The translations under genes were made by a program, and so were the position numbers. Below, one piece after another: positions 8,051 through 16,814 of a DNA stretch of 64,000 nucleotides (positions are counted from its first letter, which is position 1; each line of letters starts with the position of its first letter). Source of the DNA: Njordibacter sp028825405 (GTDB lineage Bacteria; Pseudomonadota; Gammaproteobacteria; Pseudomonadales; Balneatricaceae); contig NZ_CP159829.1 of NCBI RefSeq assembly GCF_047730065.1, forward strand, positions 1,550,001 through 1,614,000, in the 5' to 3' direction. The notes below the pieces were generated by a model. That model did no database searches and was not told the DNA's origin. It saw nothing but the letters and a program-made list of their open reading frames with translations.

Positions 8051-8667
8051 TTAATTACCTGTTCTGTGTAGTTACTGTAATGAGTAGCCAACTCTTTAGC
8101 CATTTGGCCATAGCCTGTTTCTACTCGTTCATACTTTAAGCCTAGTTTTGCAGCAGCGGCTTGAGCGAATTGGTCAAGTTGACGATTAGGTTCCTGCACT
8201 AAGTAGACTAATTTTGTGTAATGAGCAAACATCATCTCAATCAATTGTGGATGTTTATTAAGCCCCATGCCTTCCATGATGAGTTGTTCAAAATGTTTAG
8301 CAAGATAGTCGGTCAGGTAAAAAGTGCCTAATTCATGTTCTGCCATGGCAGCAAAGTTTTCACTGCCACTATAAAATTCATAGCAGTGAGCGCCTGATAA
8401 TCGTTTAATGTTGTATCGTTGCAACACTTTATCAAGCTGCCCACCCGTGCCACAATCGCCAAAAGCGGCAAACACGTGATCATAATCTGCGGCGTAAGTT
8501 GCGAGCCGCTCTTCCACTGCCGCAGGGATTTTCTCTGGGCGGTTGTGCAGTTCTGCTGGAATTTGTGTCACTTTCAAATGCTGCCAGCCACTACTTTTAG
8601 CCACTGCCATCACTTCTCGCGCAATGGCACCACAGGTAATCACAAGTAGGCTGGCAGGTTGCATCAT
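8038..8667 (-). CDS. DUF1638 family protein
   Basis: A 209-residue protein matching DUF1638 in character. It starts with a Rossmann-like strand (SLLVITCGAIAREVM), has CGTGGQLD near residue 74, a Cys-containing AHCYEFYSG near 95, and conserved-looking TFYLTDYLAKHFEQLI. The cysteines and His could bind metal or thiol ligands. The family is uncharacterised but recurs beside corrinoid methyltransferase genes. It follows the corrinoid-protein gene after 26 bp and overlaps the next small gene. Start: two ATG codons in tandem, the first at 8667. A role as a methyl-acceptor or accessory factor is possible; the sequence does not show which. Confidence 0.75.
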   Translation of the reverse strand: MMQPASLLVITCGAIAREVMAVAKSSGWQHLKVTQIPAELHNRPEKIPAAVEERLATYAADYDHVFAAFGDCGTGGQLDKVLQRYNIKRLSGAHCYEFYSGSENFAAMAEHELGTFYLTDYLAKHFEQLIMEGMGLNKHPQLIEMMFAHYTKLVYLVQEPNRQLDQFAQAAAAKLGLKYERVETGYGQMAKELATHYSNYTEQVIKWPS

Positions 8668-8693
8668 TAAGCTAACAATAATCTAACATTAAT

Positions 8694-9392
8694 CTAAGCA
8701 GCGCGCTTTTCAGCGATAAATTTCTTTGCTGTTTCTACTGCAACTGCAGCATCACGACAGTAAGCATCAGCACCAACGGCATCTCCAAACTCTTCATTCA
8801 AAGGCGCGCCACCAACAAGAATAATAAAGTCATCACGAATGCCCTGCTCTTTCATGGTATCAATAACAACTTTCATATAAGGCATAGTAGTGGTAAGCAG
8901 CGCTGACATACCCAGAATATCTGGCTTATGCTCTTCTAAAGCGGCTAGGTACTTTTCTACTGGGCAATTAATGCCAAGGTCAATGACTTCGAATCCAGCA
9001 CCTTCCCACATCATTGAAACTAAGTTTTTACCGATGTCGTGAATATCACCCTTAACCGTTCCAATCACTGCCTTGCCAACGGGCAGGGCTCCTGTTTCAG
9101 CCAATAATGGGCGTAATATTTTCATGCCAGCTTTCATTGCATTTGCTGCCATCAATACTTCAGGGACGAACAGGATGCCATCCCGAAAATCGATACCTAC
9201 AATATTCATGCCGCCCACAAGGGCTTCATTAAGTACACGGTCTGGTAACCAGCCACGGCCTAATAAAATTTCTGTACCCTCCGCAATTTCATCTTCCATG
9301 CCGTCATAAAGGTCGTCATGCATTTGTACGGTGAGGTCTTCGTCACTAAGGCTATTGAGGTCAAGATCTTCTTCATACTGGTCGTCAGACAT
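8694..9392 (-). CDS. Corrinoid (B12-binding) methyl-carrier protein
   Basis: The 232-residue protein has the two-domain layout of MtbC/MttC-like carriers: a helical cap (about 30-100) and a cobalamin-binding Rossmann domain (about 105-220). DIHDIG at 116-121 gives His118 as the lower axial cobalt ligand, SALLTTTM is the SxL motif and ILVGGAP is the GG motif. An acidic N-terminal extension of about 25 residues is present. A strong GCAGGAG ribosome-binding site lies before the ATG. It is the first gene of the minus-strand cluster, divergent from folD across 390 bp. It should carry methyl groups between a substrate methyltransferase, not seen here, and the folate methyltransferase. Confidence 0.92.
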   Translation of the reverse strand: MSDDQYEEDLDLNSLSDEDLTVQMHDDLYDGMEDEIAEGTEILLGRGWLPDRVLNEALVGGMNIVGIDFRDGILFVPEVLMAANAMKAGMKILRPLLAETGALPVGKAVIGTVKGDIHDIGKNLVSMMWEGAGFEVIDLGINCPVEKYLAALEEHKPDILGMSALLTTTMPYMKVVIDTMKEQGIRDDFIILVGGAPLNEEFGDAVGADAYCRDAAVAVETAKKFIAEKRAA

Positions 9393-9782
9393 GGCTTAAA
9401 CTCCTGCATTAACACTGGCATTACGATGAGGCTTCATAGAATGGCAGTATCAGGGCGCTAGATTATATAGGATGGTGATTTTGGGCTAACTTCCCTACGA
9501 CAATGCATTATCGAAACGCGACTCATTAGATGACTTGTCGTTAGCTATTTAGCAGCCAGTATAGCACTAGCAAACCCCTACCTTACTTGAGTATTACCCA
9601 CGTATGTTGAATGATATTCAAGTGCGTGTTTGTGCGTATTTACATTGCAACCCAACACCCGCCGTTTAGCGGCCTAACATGCGCACCAGATTTAAGATAT
9701 TATATAAGGCTAATAGGCGGGCCTAAGCTTGACTCCTTCACGACTGGGCCATTTCTTTTATTCCAACATGAGTTAATCCATC
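9393..9782. other. Divergent intergenic region, corrinoid gene / folD
   Basis: This 390-bp gap must hold the promoters of both the corrinoid cluster (leftward) and folD (rightward). I found no open frame of coding character and could not recognise a cobalamin riboswitch or any other structured RNA by eye. The folD end contains an A/T-rich stretch near 9690-9710 suited to a -10 element. Confidence 0.4.
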
Positions 9783-10664
9783 ATGGCACACCTTATTGAC
9801 GGCAAGCAGTTCGCTGCCAAACTACGTGAGAAAATGACCGGTCAAATTGCGACTATTAAATCCAACCATAATGTGGTTCCAGGCTTAGCCGTGGTTCTCG
9901 TTGGTGAAGATCCAGCCAGTCAGGTATACGTGCGCAGTAAAGGCAAGCAAGCCAAAGAGTGCGGTATCACATCGATCGAACACAAACTAGACGTCACTAC
10001 CACTGAAGAATTTTTGCTCAATCTCATTAATGATATGAACAATGATGCAGCCATTAACGGCATCTTAGTACAATTACCATTGCCTAAGCACATCGATTCA
10101 GCCAAAGTACTCGAAGCCATCGATCCTGCCAAGGACGTGGATGGTTTTCACCCAGTAAACGTAGGTTTATTATCAACAGGTGGCAAAGGCATGATCCCCT
10201 GCACCCCGCTAGGCAGCCTAATGATGCTGCAAGACTACCATAGTGACATGTCTGGTATGAATGCGGTGGTCATTGGACGTTCCAACATTGTTGGAAAACC
10301 CATGTTTAATCTTTTGTTACAGCAAAGCTGCACCGTAACCGTGGTTCACTCACGCACCAAAAACATCGAAGCCGTAGTGCGTGAGGCTGACATCGTTGTG
10401 GCAGCTGTTGGCGTGCCCGAGATGGTAACTGGTGACTGGATTAAGCCAGGCGCCACAGTCATTGATGTGGGTATCAACCGCATAGAAACAGCTGAAGGTA
10501 AAACTAAACTGGTGGGGGATGTGCACTTTGAAAGCGCTGATAAAGTTGCTGGCGCCATCACTCCAGTACCTGGTGGAGTTGGGCCCATGACCATTGCTTG
10601 CTTGTTGTTTAACACCTTGGTGGCTGCATGTCGCCACAACAACATTGACTTACCCAAGGTATAA
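9783..10664 (+). CDS. folD: Methylenetetrahydrofolate dehydrogenase / cyclohydrolase
   Basis: This bifunctional cytosolic enzyme interconverts 5,10-methylene-, methenyl- and 10-formyl-tetrahydrofolate with NADP. The 293-residue length is usual. YVRSKGKQAKECGI contains the catalytic-site Lys region, QLPLPKHID and DVDGFHP follow, GRSNIVGKP is the nucleotide-binding signature and PVPGGVGPMTIACL the C-terminal signature. The gene is divergent from the corrinoid cluster and followed by a clear terminator. With glyA nearby it completes a folate route that could oxidise or supply the cluster's one-carbon units. It may also be the organism's housekeeping FolD, so the link is contextual. Confidence 0.97.
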   Translation: MAHLIDGKQFAAKLREKMTGQIATIKSNHNVVPGLAVVLVGEDPASQVYVRSKGKQAKECGITSIEHKLDVTTTEEFLLNLINDMNNDAAINGILVQLPLPKHIDSAKVLEAIDPAKDVDGFHPVNVGLLSTGGKGMIPCTPLGSLMMLQDYHSDMSGMNAVVIGRSNIVGKPMFNLLLQQSCTVTVVHSRTKNIEAVVREADIVVAAVGVPEMVTGDWIKPGATVIDVGINRIETAEGKTKLVGDVHFESADKVAGAITPVPGGVGPMTIACLLFNTLVAACRHNNIDLPKV

Positions 10665-10707
10665 CGTCTAGCCAAGCTAGGCAATCACACAGTACACCCC
10701 CTGTTAC

Positions 10708-10731
10708 AGGCCTCTTTTTGAGGCCTTTTTT
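10708..10731 (+). terminator. folD terminator
   Basis: A perfect 7-bp stem (AGGCCTC / GAGGCCT) with a five-T loop is followed by a T-run, about 44 bp after the folD stop. The minus strand lacks a matching T-run, so it acts in the rightward direction only. Confidence 0.9.
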
Positions 10732-10762
10732 GGAAGCCATGTTTTTTATTGCATGGGGTTGA

Positions 10763-11461
10763 TTAAGTGCGTGCTTTAGGGGCGTAGTTTTGACCAATTG
10801 AACTGGCACAGATGCGACTCAAACGAGTAAAAGAAAAGCCTGTTTGCTGACGCCAACTGTTAAAACAATCTTGTACCTTAGCCAAGTCACGCTTGTTACT
10901 TGGCTGATCGGCAATGTCTAAGCCTGCATCTTGTAAACACATGACAACGTCAGTACTAAGCATAAACGTATCAAGACCCATTTGACGCAATATACGCGGC
11001 CCACTCATACCGCCCAACCGACAACCCGCTTGTTTTAAATGCCGGTATAGTCCAATTAAATCCTCTTGAGGCCATTGCTTTAAAAAAGCTGCATAACTTC
11101 CATACTCTCGACTTTGATCATCAATATAAGTCGCATTTTGGGGCACACTAATGATTTTTTGCATATTGCGCACGATGCGTTTGTCTGTGCCTATTTTTTC
11201 CCATTGCTCAGGGCTTAATAACATCATTTTTTCAGTATCAAAACCCAAAAATACAGTTTCAAAATCAGGCCATTTATTTTCGATGACTCGCCATACAAAC
11301 CCCGCTTGAAATATCACCTTAGTCATCATGGATAAAAACCGATGATCTGGCTGGGAAATAAATGTTGCCATGGGCATCGGTTCTAAAACCCATAGCTCTA
11401 AGCCTTGCTCTCCATCTTTGCGCCGCAGAGCCCGCTTAAGAATTGGCTTAAAATCTGCCAT
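10763..11461 (-). CDS. DNA-3-methyladenine glycosylase I family protein
   Basis: This 232-residue protein has the core of the Tag-like helix-hairpin-helix glycosylases: FISQPDHRFLSMMTKVIFQAGF, FLGFDTEKMMLLSPEQWEKIG, RNMQKI, and GLDTFMLSTDVV near residue 165. It lacks the N-terminal Cys-Gly-Trp start that provides a zinc ligand in E. coli Tag and is about 45 residues longer. It is thus a divergent branch rather than a canonical Tag. Excision of alkylated adenine is the family expectation, but the missing zinc site makes the substrate uncertain. It is transcribed alone, convergent with folD. Confidence 0.8.
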   Translation of the reverse strand: MADFKPILKRALRRKDGEQGLELWVLEPMPMATFISQPDHRFLSMMTKVIFQAGFVWRVIENKWPDFETVFLGFDTEKMMLLSPEQWEKIGTDKRIVRNMQKIISVPQNATYIDDQSREYGSYAAFLKQWPQEDLIGLYRHLKQAGCRLGGMSGPRILRQMGLDTFMLSTDVVMCLQDAGLDIADQPSNKRDLAKVQDCFNSWRQQTGFSFTRLSRICASSIGQNYAPKART

Positions 11462-11614
11462 GACCTGCCTCTCTATTGATTTTATAAGGCGATATTATAA
11501 CCAAGTAAGCATCGAATTACTTGGCTTACTGAGTAAAGATATACCTTAGTATTAGGCCGATCCAAAGCAACCATTATTGCTACTAAATGCCATTACTTCG
11601 TTAATAACAGACAC

Positions 11615-11640
11615 AAAAAAGGCCTCAGCTGAGGCCTTTT
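11615..11640 (-). terminator. glyA terminator
   Basis: A perfect palindromic stem built on AAAAGGCCTCAG / CTGAGGCCTTTT lies 18 bp after the glyA stop codon. It is flanked by an A-run on the left and a T-run on the right, so it can work in both directions. Reading leftwards it terminates glyA. Confidence 0.85.
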
Positions 11641-11657
11641 AAAACGCTTACACTGGT

Positions 11658-12908
11658 TTATTTATAAACTGGAAAACGGCTACAAAGCTCAGTGACTTTG
11701 GCTCTAACTTGGCTAATAACCTGCTCGTCATCAATGTTATCCATGACATCGCACATCCAACCCGTTAGGTCACGTGCTTCATCAGCACCAAAACCACGCG
11801 TGGTGATTGCTGGTGTCCCTACACGAATACCAGAAGTCACAAAAGGTGACTGTGGGTCGTTAGGCACTGAGTTTTTATTCACTGTGATATGCGCCTGACC
11901 CAAAGCCGCATCGGCAGCCTTGCCAGTAATGCCTTTAGCAATGAGATCAACTAGCATAAGATGATTCTCGGTACCGCCAGAAACAATCTTATAACCACGA
12001 GATTGGAACACCTCGGCCATAACCTTTGCATTAACACACACTTGAGCTTGGTATTCTTTAAAGGAAGGCTCCAGCGCTTCTTTGAAAGCCACTGCTTTAG
12101 CCGCAATCACATGCATAAGAGGTCCACCTTGCTGGCCAGGGAACACCGCAGAGTTAAACTTCTTCTCCAGATCTGGGTTGGCCTTAGCCACAATTAAACC
12201 GCTTCGGGGACCGCGTAAAGTCTTATGGGTGGTCGTAGTACAAACGTCTGCAAAGGGCACAGGATTCGGGTAATGACCCGTCACAACCAAGCCAGCCACG
12301 TGTGCCATATCAACCAGTAGATATGCCCCAACACTATCTGCGATGTCTCGGAACTTACTCCAATCCATTACCTGTGAGTAGGCAGAAAAGCCTGCTATGA
12401 TCATTTTAGGCTGATGCTCTGTGGCCAGACGTTGGATTTCGTCGTAGTCTATGATACCCGCTTCATTGAGACCATACTGGATAGCATTGTAATTTTTGCC
12501 AGAAAAGTTAACGTGTGAACCATGCGTTAGATGACCACCATGAGCAAGGCTCATACCTAAAATAGTATCCCCTGGTGTGATTAACGCTTGAAATACCGCA
12601 GCGTTAGCCTGTGAACCTGAGTGGGGCTGAACGTTAGCGTAATCAGCACCAAACAATTGCTTGGCCCTATCGATAGCTAAGACCTCAGCTTTGTCGACAA
12701 ATTCACAACCCCCGTAATAACGTTTACCAGGGTATCCCTCGGCATATTTGTTGGTCAAAACTGAGCCTTGGGCTTGCAACACGCGGGTGCTAGTGTAGTT
12801 TTCTGAGGCAATCAATTCCACATGGTGTTCTTGGCGCTGCTCTTCTTCTTGCATACTGGCCCAAAGTTCCGGGTCAAAGTCACTGATACGGTCGGACTTG
12901 TTAAACAT
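11658..12908 (-). CDS. glyA: Serine hydroxymethyltransferase
   Basis: This PLP enzyme interconverts serine plus tetrahydrofolate with glycine plus 5,10-methylene-THF in the cytosol. At 416 residues it matches the family length. TTTTHKTLRGPRSG carries the PLP-binding Lys, preceded by DMAHVAGL, and SGSQANAAVF and GGCEFVDKAE are typical N-terminal segments. A 357-bp leader lies upstream and a strong terminator downstream, so it is monocistronic. Its closeness to folD and the corrinoid cluster fits a shared one-carbon function, for instance joining methylene-THF to glycine made by betaine breakdown. A housekeeping role alone is equally possible. Confidence 0.97.
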   Translation of the reverse strand: MFNKSDRISDFDPELWASMQEEEQRQEHHVELIASENYTSTRVLQAQGSVLTNKYAEGYPGKRYYGGCEFVDKAEVLAIDRAKQLFGADYANVQPHSGSQANAAVFQALITPGDTILGMSLAHGGHLTHGSHVNFSGKNYNAIQYGLNEAGIIDYDEIQRLATEHQPKMIIAGFSAYSQVMDWSKFRDIADSVGAYLLVDMAHVAGLVVTGHYPNPVPFADVCTTTTHKTLRGPRSGLIVAKANPDLEKKFNSAVFPGQQGGPLMHVIAAKAVAFKEALEPSFKEYQAQVCVNAKVMAEVFQSRGYKIVSGGTENHLMLVDLIAKGITGKAADAALGQAHITVNKNSVPNDPQSPFVTSGIRVGTPAITTRGFGADEARDLTGWMCDVMDNIDDEQVISQVRAKVTELCSRFPVYK

Positions 12909-13265
12909 TGCTTACTCCCAAACGATTAATTCCCAACTAAGGGACATAAAATGGCTAAAACTTAAAACTGATGAGACCCATTGAGTAGGGTCAAACTAAA
13001 ATTCTTTCCTTATGTGCATCATAACGACTATGGCATCGCCCACTTAGTTTTTTACGACACTACATTATGTAACAGCGAATTGTGGGGCCTTAAAGCACTG
13101 ATATAATGCCAGAATACATAAAAATATGGCAAAGCGGTGCTCCAAATAGATTAATTTTAGATATGTTTATTATGTGTTGGATCTATAAAAGGTCTTAGAG
13201 CGCAAATACTCATAAGACTGATCTATTTGCTTTAAACCGCCAAATGAGTCTTTGCTGATTGAGCG
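12909..13265. other. glyA upstream region
   Basis: A 357-bp gap lies between glyA and the NfeD-family gene, both on the minus strand. It is A/T-rich with only a weak 5-bp inverted repeat (GACCC/GGGTC, 12975-12992) that I noticed. No glycine, SAM or tetrahydrofolate riboswitch could be recognised and there is no convincing open frame. Confidence 0.4.
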
Positions 13266-13730
13266 TTACTCAGTGTCTGCACCCGCCTTAATAACCAGCA
13301 GCACCATGTCACGGCTGCCAATCACTTTAACCTGAGTACCAGCTGAATAATTAACAGCTGATTCAACCCGCCATAACGTATCGCCCACCTGCATCTTGCC
13401 TTGCCCACCTTTCATGGCTCGGGTTAAGGCAAATTCACCACCAATAAGCTGCGCCGCTCGGTCATTAAGTTGAGGCTGGTTGGTTGCTTGGTTAAAGTTC
13501 TTAAAGCGATACCAAAACCACACAGAACATAATAAAGCGAGCACAGCAAACAAGGAGATTTGTTGTTGCCACGTTAAGTCAGGCCAAATGTAAGTAATGA
13601 GGGCTAATTCTAGAGACGCCATGACGGCGCCTAATAAAAACCCTGCAGCACCTAATGCTTCCCCAGCAATTAACACAATGGCTAATAGAATCCAGTGCCA
13701 AAACTGCATTGCTTCCAAAAATTCAATCAT
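13266..13730 (-). CDS. NfeD-family membrane protein
   Basis: The 154-residue protein has an N-terminal membrane region with helices at about residues 8-28, 30-50 and 55-75. A C-terminal OB-fold beta domain follows (about 90-150: LIGGEFALTRAMKGGQGKMQVGD and WRVES). This is the short NfeD1b/YbbJ type without the N-terminal ClpP-like protease domain. Its ATG overlaps the stop of the SPFH gene upstream (ATGA), the usual stomatin-NfeD pairing. The two proteins are thought to form a membrane microdomain complex for protein or lipid quality control. Confidence 0.9.
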   Translation of the reverse strand: MIEFLEAMQFWHWILLAIVLIAGEALGAAGFLLGAVMASLELALITYIWPDLTWQQQISLFAVLALLCSVWFWYRFKNFNQATNQPQLNDRAAQLIGGEFALTRAMKGGQGKMQVGDTLWRVESAVNYSAGTQVKVIGSRDMVLLVIKAGADTE

Positions 13731-14659
13731 GAGGTTTGTTTACCCATATCTTTGACTAGTTCAGTAATGCCAGAGATCGAACCAATGACACTGCTGGCTT
13801 CAAGAGGAATCATCATTATTTTATTGTTATCTGATGCTGCAAGTTGTCCTAAAGCATCAATGTATTTTTGAGCAATAAAGTAATTAACTGCTCGGGAGTC
13901 ACCGTTTTGAATGGCTTCAGAAACCATTTGCGTCGCTTTTGCTTCTGCTTGAGCTAGGCGCTCACGTCCTTCGGCTTCTCGGTTGGCCGCTTCTAGCTGG
14001 CCTTCAGCTTTAAGGATTTCAGACTGCTTTTGACCTTCAGCTACTTTTATGGCAGCTTCTTTTTCGCCCTCTGCTTCCAAAATGAGTGCTCGTTTTTCAC
14101 GCTCGGCCTTCATTTGCCGAGCCATGGCGGTGACTAAATCTTGTGGTGGAGCAATATCCTTAATTTCAATGCGAGTGACTTTGACACCCCAAGGGTCGGT
14201 GGCGTCATCAACCTTTTCCAATAAATTACGGTTGATGCTCTCACGATTAGATAACATCTCATCCAATTCCATAGAGCCTAACACAGCGCGAATGTTGGTC
14301 ATGACCAAAGCTTGCATGGCTCTATCTAAATTATTCACTTCATACGCCGCTTTAGCCGCATCTTGTATTTGAAAGAAACACACAGCATCAGTCATGACTT
14401 GTGCATTATCTGAAGAAATAATTTCCTGTGGGTCTACATCTAACACCTGCTCCATCATATTAAGCTTTCTACCCACGGCGTCTATGAAGGGCACCAATAA
14501 ATGTAAACCAGGACTTAAGGTGCGCGTGTATTTGCCAAAACGTTCTACCGTCCAATGATATCCTTGCGGCACCATACGAATGCCTTTAAAGATGATCAGC
14601 ACTGCTACCATGGTAAAAAATAACGCCGTTAAACTTTGTCCTAAATCTGCAATAGACAT
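13727..14659 (-). CDS. SPFH/stomatin (QmcA-like) membrane protein
   Basis: A 310-residue protein with one N-terminal membrane segment (about 8-28), then an SPFH/band-7 domain (VPQGYHWTVERFGKYTRTLSPGLHLLVPFID) and a long Glu/Ala/Lys-rich coiled coil at about 180-240 (EKRALILEAEGEKEAAI). Similar proteins form large oligomeric cages and act on membrane proteases such as FtsH. I chose the ATG at 14659 because AAGGAA lies 6 bp upstream; an upstream TTG two codons earlier is less likely. It is coupled to the nfeD-type gene by a 4-bp overlap. Confidence 0.93.
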   Translation of the reverse strand: MSIADLGQSLTALFFTMVAVLIIFKGIRMVPQGYHWTVERFGKYTRTLSPGLHLLVPFIDAVGRKLNMMEQVLDVDPQEIISSDNAQVMTDAVCFFQIQDAAKAAYEVNNLDRAMQALVMTNIRAVLGSMELDEMLSNRESINRNLLEKVDDATDPWGVKVTRIEIKDIAPPQDLVTAMARQMKAEREKRALILEAEGEKEAAIKVAEGQKQSEILKAEGQLEAANREAEGRERLAQAEAKATQMVSEAIQNGDSRAVNYFIAQKYIDALGQLAASDNNKIMMIPLEASSVIGSISGITELVKDMGKQTS

Positions 14660-14832
14660 GCACAATTCCTTGTTGATGAACTTAAGGGTTTAATAATAGC
14701 GTGAGTTTGTTCAAAAAGCATGACTTATCCCATACAAATTAACTGCCTTAGTGTTTCCTGACTAAAGCGCATGTGCGAGAATAGAATTAACTGATCCTTT
14801 TGTCACAAACCCACGTCAAACAAGGAAATACA

Positions 14833-15648
14833 ATGTCCAACAGCTTGTCGACTAGTGCCCATCAAAACCATCTCACTGCGCATTATGCTAAAGGTGCGGC
14901 CGAAGCACTAACTGCATTGAGTCGCAAACGCTCAAGGGTGCATTGCATTACCAGTACGGTGGCACAGGATATTTCATCAGATGTTATATTAGCCGTTGGT
15001 GCAGGCTCCTGCTTCACCCTTGGGGTAGAGGAGATTACCGAGTTAGTCTCTGTGACCAACAGCTTAGTGGTTAATATTGGCACCTTGGACAGCAATCGTA
15101 AAGCGGCCATTCGCCCCGCTATTCAAGCGGCTAATGACTATGCAAAACCTTGGATTTTAGACCCCGTTTCAGTACATGCTTCAAAAAAGCGGTGTGCTTA
15201 TGCGGTGGAATTATTACAACATAGACCCCAAGTCATTCGAGCCAATGCGATGGAAATAAAAGCCTTAGTAGGTTCGTCTAGCCCAATGGCTGCCCAAGAA
15301 CTGGCCTTACAACAAGGCTGTGTAGTGGCACAAACAGGGGAAACAGACTTAATCACCAATGGTGTGAAAACCATTATGATCGCTAATGGCCACGAGATGC
15401 AGACTCGCATTTCAGCTATGGGCTGCGCCACTACTGCCTTTATGGCCTGTTTTATGGCCGTAGACCATGATGCCTTTGATGCTGCAGTGCAGGCATTACT
15501 GACCATGGGTGTAGCCGCAGAATTGGCGGCAAATAAATCGTTTGGCCCAGGCAGTATGCACATGAACTTATTAGATTCACTTTATTCCATGAACCAACAA
15601 ACCATCGCTCGTTATGGCCATGTGTTGGAATTGGAACGGTCTAAGTAA
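14833..15648 (+). CDS. thiM: Hydroxyethylthiazole kinase
   Basis: ThiM phosphorylates 4-methyl-5-(2-hydroxyethyl)thiazole, a thiamine salvage step in the cytosol. The protein of 271 residues has the family segments VHCITSTVAQDISSDVILAVGA, PWILDPVSVHASKKR, RANAMEIKAL and a C-terminal MGCATTAFMACF that carries the anion-hole/catalytic Cys (SAMGC). The ATG at 14833 follows AAGGAA, so it is preferred over an in-frame TTG at 14800. No other thiamine genes adjoin and the short leader has no recognisable TPP riboswitch. It therefore appears to be a free-standing salvage gene. Confidence 0.93.
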   Translation: MSNSLSTSAHQNHLTAHYAKGAAEALTALSRKRSRVHCITSTVAQDISSDVILAVGAGSCFTLGVEEITELVSVTNSLVVNIGTLDSNRKAAIRPAIQAANDYAKPWILDPVSVHASKKRCAYAVELLQHRPQVIRANAMEIKALVGSSSPMAAQELALQQGCVVAQTGETDLITNGVKTIMIANGHEMQTRISAMGCATTAFMACFMAVDHDAFDAAVQALLTMGVAAELAANKSFGPGSMHMNLLDSLYSMNQQTIARYGHVLELERSK

Positions 15649-16105
15649 AAATACCGAAGTAATTATTGTTAAGAAGGTCTAGGTCAACACGTTTGGGAAG
15701 CAACTTTAGAAAGTAGGCTTAAAAGGTGGGGTTAATCTGATTAGGCTCAGTCTCAGGCTTAAGCTAGGCATAAGGATAAGTGCTGAAAAGCTGCGGCTAA
15801 AGACGACAGGTTTACACATCGGCTGTGCAAAAAATAACCACCGAGGTGACTATTAAGTGCCGCAATAAAAAAACATAAGGAGTTACAGCTGTCTCATCAG
15901 TACAGGGTAACTGATTAAATTTCAACACCTAATGATCACAATTATCATTTAACTAATTTTTGCACTATTTGGCTTCAATAATCCCGTATAGCACTTCTAT
16001 TTAGCACTTCTATTTAGCACTCCTTTTGAGCAAGCCCAGTGAGTCATCTTTGGTTGCTAATAAATGCACCCAAATCACCTACGACGACGCAGGCATATTA
16101 AGATA
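15649..16105. other. Intergenic region, thiM / gntR
   Basis: This 457-bp stretch lies between convergent thiM and the purine-operon regulator. It has no convincing open frame. It holds a short tandem repeat at 15990-16021. No clear terminator for either gene was seen. Confidence 0.4.
15990..16021. repeat. 13-bp tandem repeat, 2.5 copies
   Basis: Two identical copies of AGCACTTCTATTT are followed by a partial AGCACT. The unit length is similar to other short arrays in the following 12 kb. Confidence 0.8.
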
Positions 16106-16810
16106 TTAGGCCTGTTGCACTTGTCCAAGGTGAGCGAACGCCCCCTTTAAGTTAGCCATCTGCGGGCTCTGAGTAAAATCACAGCCTGCGGCTATATGAC
16201 CTAAATGATGAGCCATTAGTTTCTGGCTCTGCTCTTCGTCACCCTGTTTTACGGCTTCAAGCAACTGGCTATGCTCGTCCCTAGCACAGGCATTACCGCC
16301 ACCATGGTTGTACATGGTGATGATCAAGGATGTCTGAGAGATTAAACCTCTTAATGCATGCACAAACGGCTGGTTGCCCGCCACGATCGCTAATTGCAGG
16401 TGAAACTCTCCCGAGCGTCTCAATGCGGTAGCCATATCGCCCTGATTAATAGCACTTTGTTCAAGGTCTATCATGTATTGTAACTTGAGCACATCGGTGA
16501 GTTTACAGCGATGGCAGGCCAACTTAACCACAGCTAGTTCAATGGTGTGTCGTGCAAAAAGTATTTGTTCAGCCACGTCTGGCGAGGGTGCGGCCACAAA
16601 GGCACCACGGTTTTTATGGATCTCTACCACTTGTTCTAGCTGCAAACGCTGTAGAGCCTGCCGAATCAGGGTTCGACTGACACTAAATAACTGGGTTAAC
16701 TCCACTTCATTAAGTTTGGTACCCGGCGCTAATCGTTGCGATAAAATGCCGTCAAAGAGCTGCCGATAGGCATCCATAGGTGCATTTTCATTGGCTGTCG
16801 ATGATGCCAC
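16106..16810 (-). CDS. GntR-family (FCD domain) regulator of the purine-catabolic operon
   Basis: A 234-residue FadR-subfamily regulator. The N-terminal winged helix-turn-helix runs over about residues 12-75 (LAPGTKLNEVELTQLFSVSRTLIRQALQRL), and a helical FCD ligand domain over about 85-215. I place the start at the GTG at 16810. It follows the uraH stop by 4 bp with GAGGT at the right distance, and gives the usual family length; the longer frame would overlap uraH. It is the last gene of the purine operon, so it probably senses a pathway intermediate. Its likely operator is the palindrome over the puuE promoter. Confidence 0.88.
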   Translation of the reverse strand: MASSTANENAPMDAYRQLFDGILSQRLAPGTKLNEVELTQLFSVSRTLIRQALQRLQLEQVVEIHKNRGAFVAAPSPDVAEQILFARHTIELAVVKLACHRCKLTDVLKLQYMIDLEQSAINQGDMATALRRSGEFHLQLAIVAGNQPFVHALRGLISQTSLIITMYNHGGGNACARDEHSQLLEAVKQGDEEQSQKLMAHHLGHIAAGCDFTQSPQMANLKGAFAHLGQVQQA

Positions 16811-16814
16811 TGGG

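Noticed and set aside
12909..13265. Possible glycine or SAM-type riboswitch upstream of glyA
   Set aside because: No recognisable conserved core or pairing was found by eye; only a 5-bp inverted repeat is present. A covariance-model search would be decisive.
14700..14832. Possible TPP riboswitch before thiM
   Set aside because: The gap is short and lacks the conserved CUGAGA-type core.
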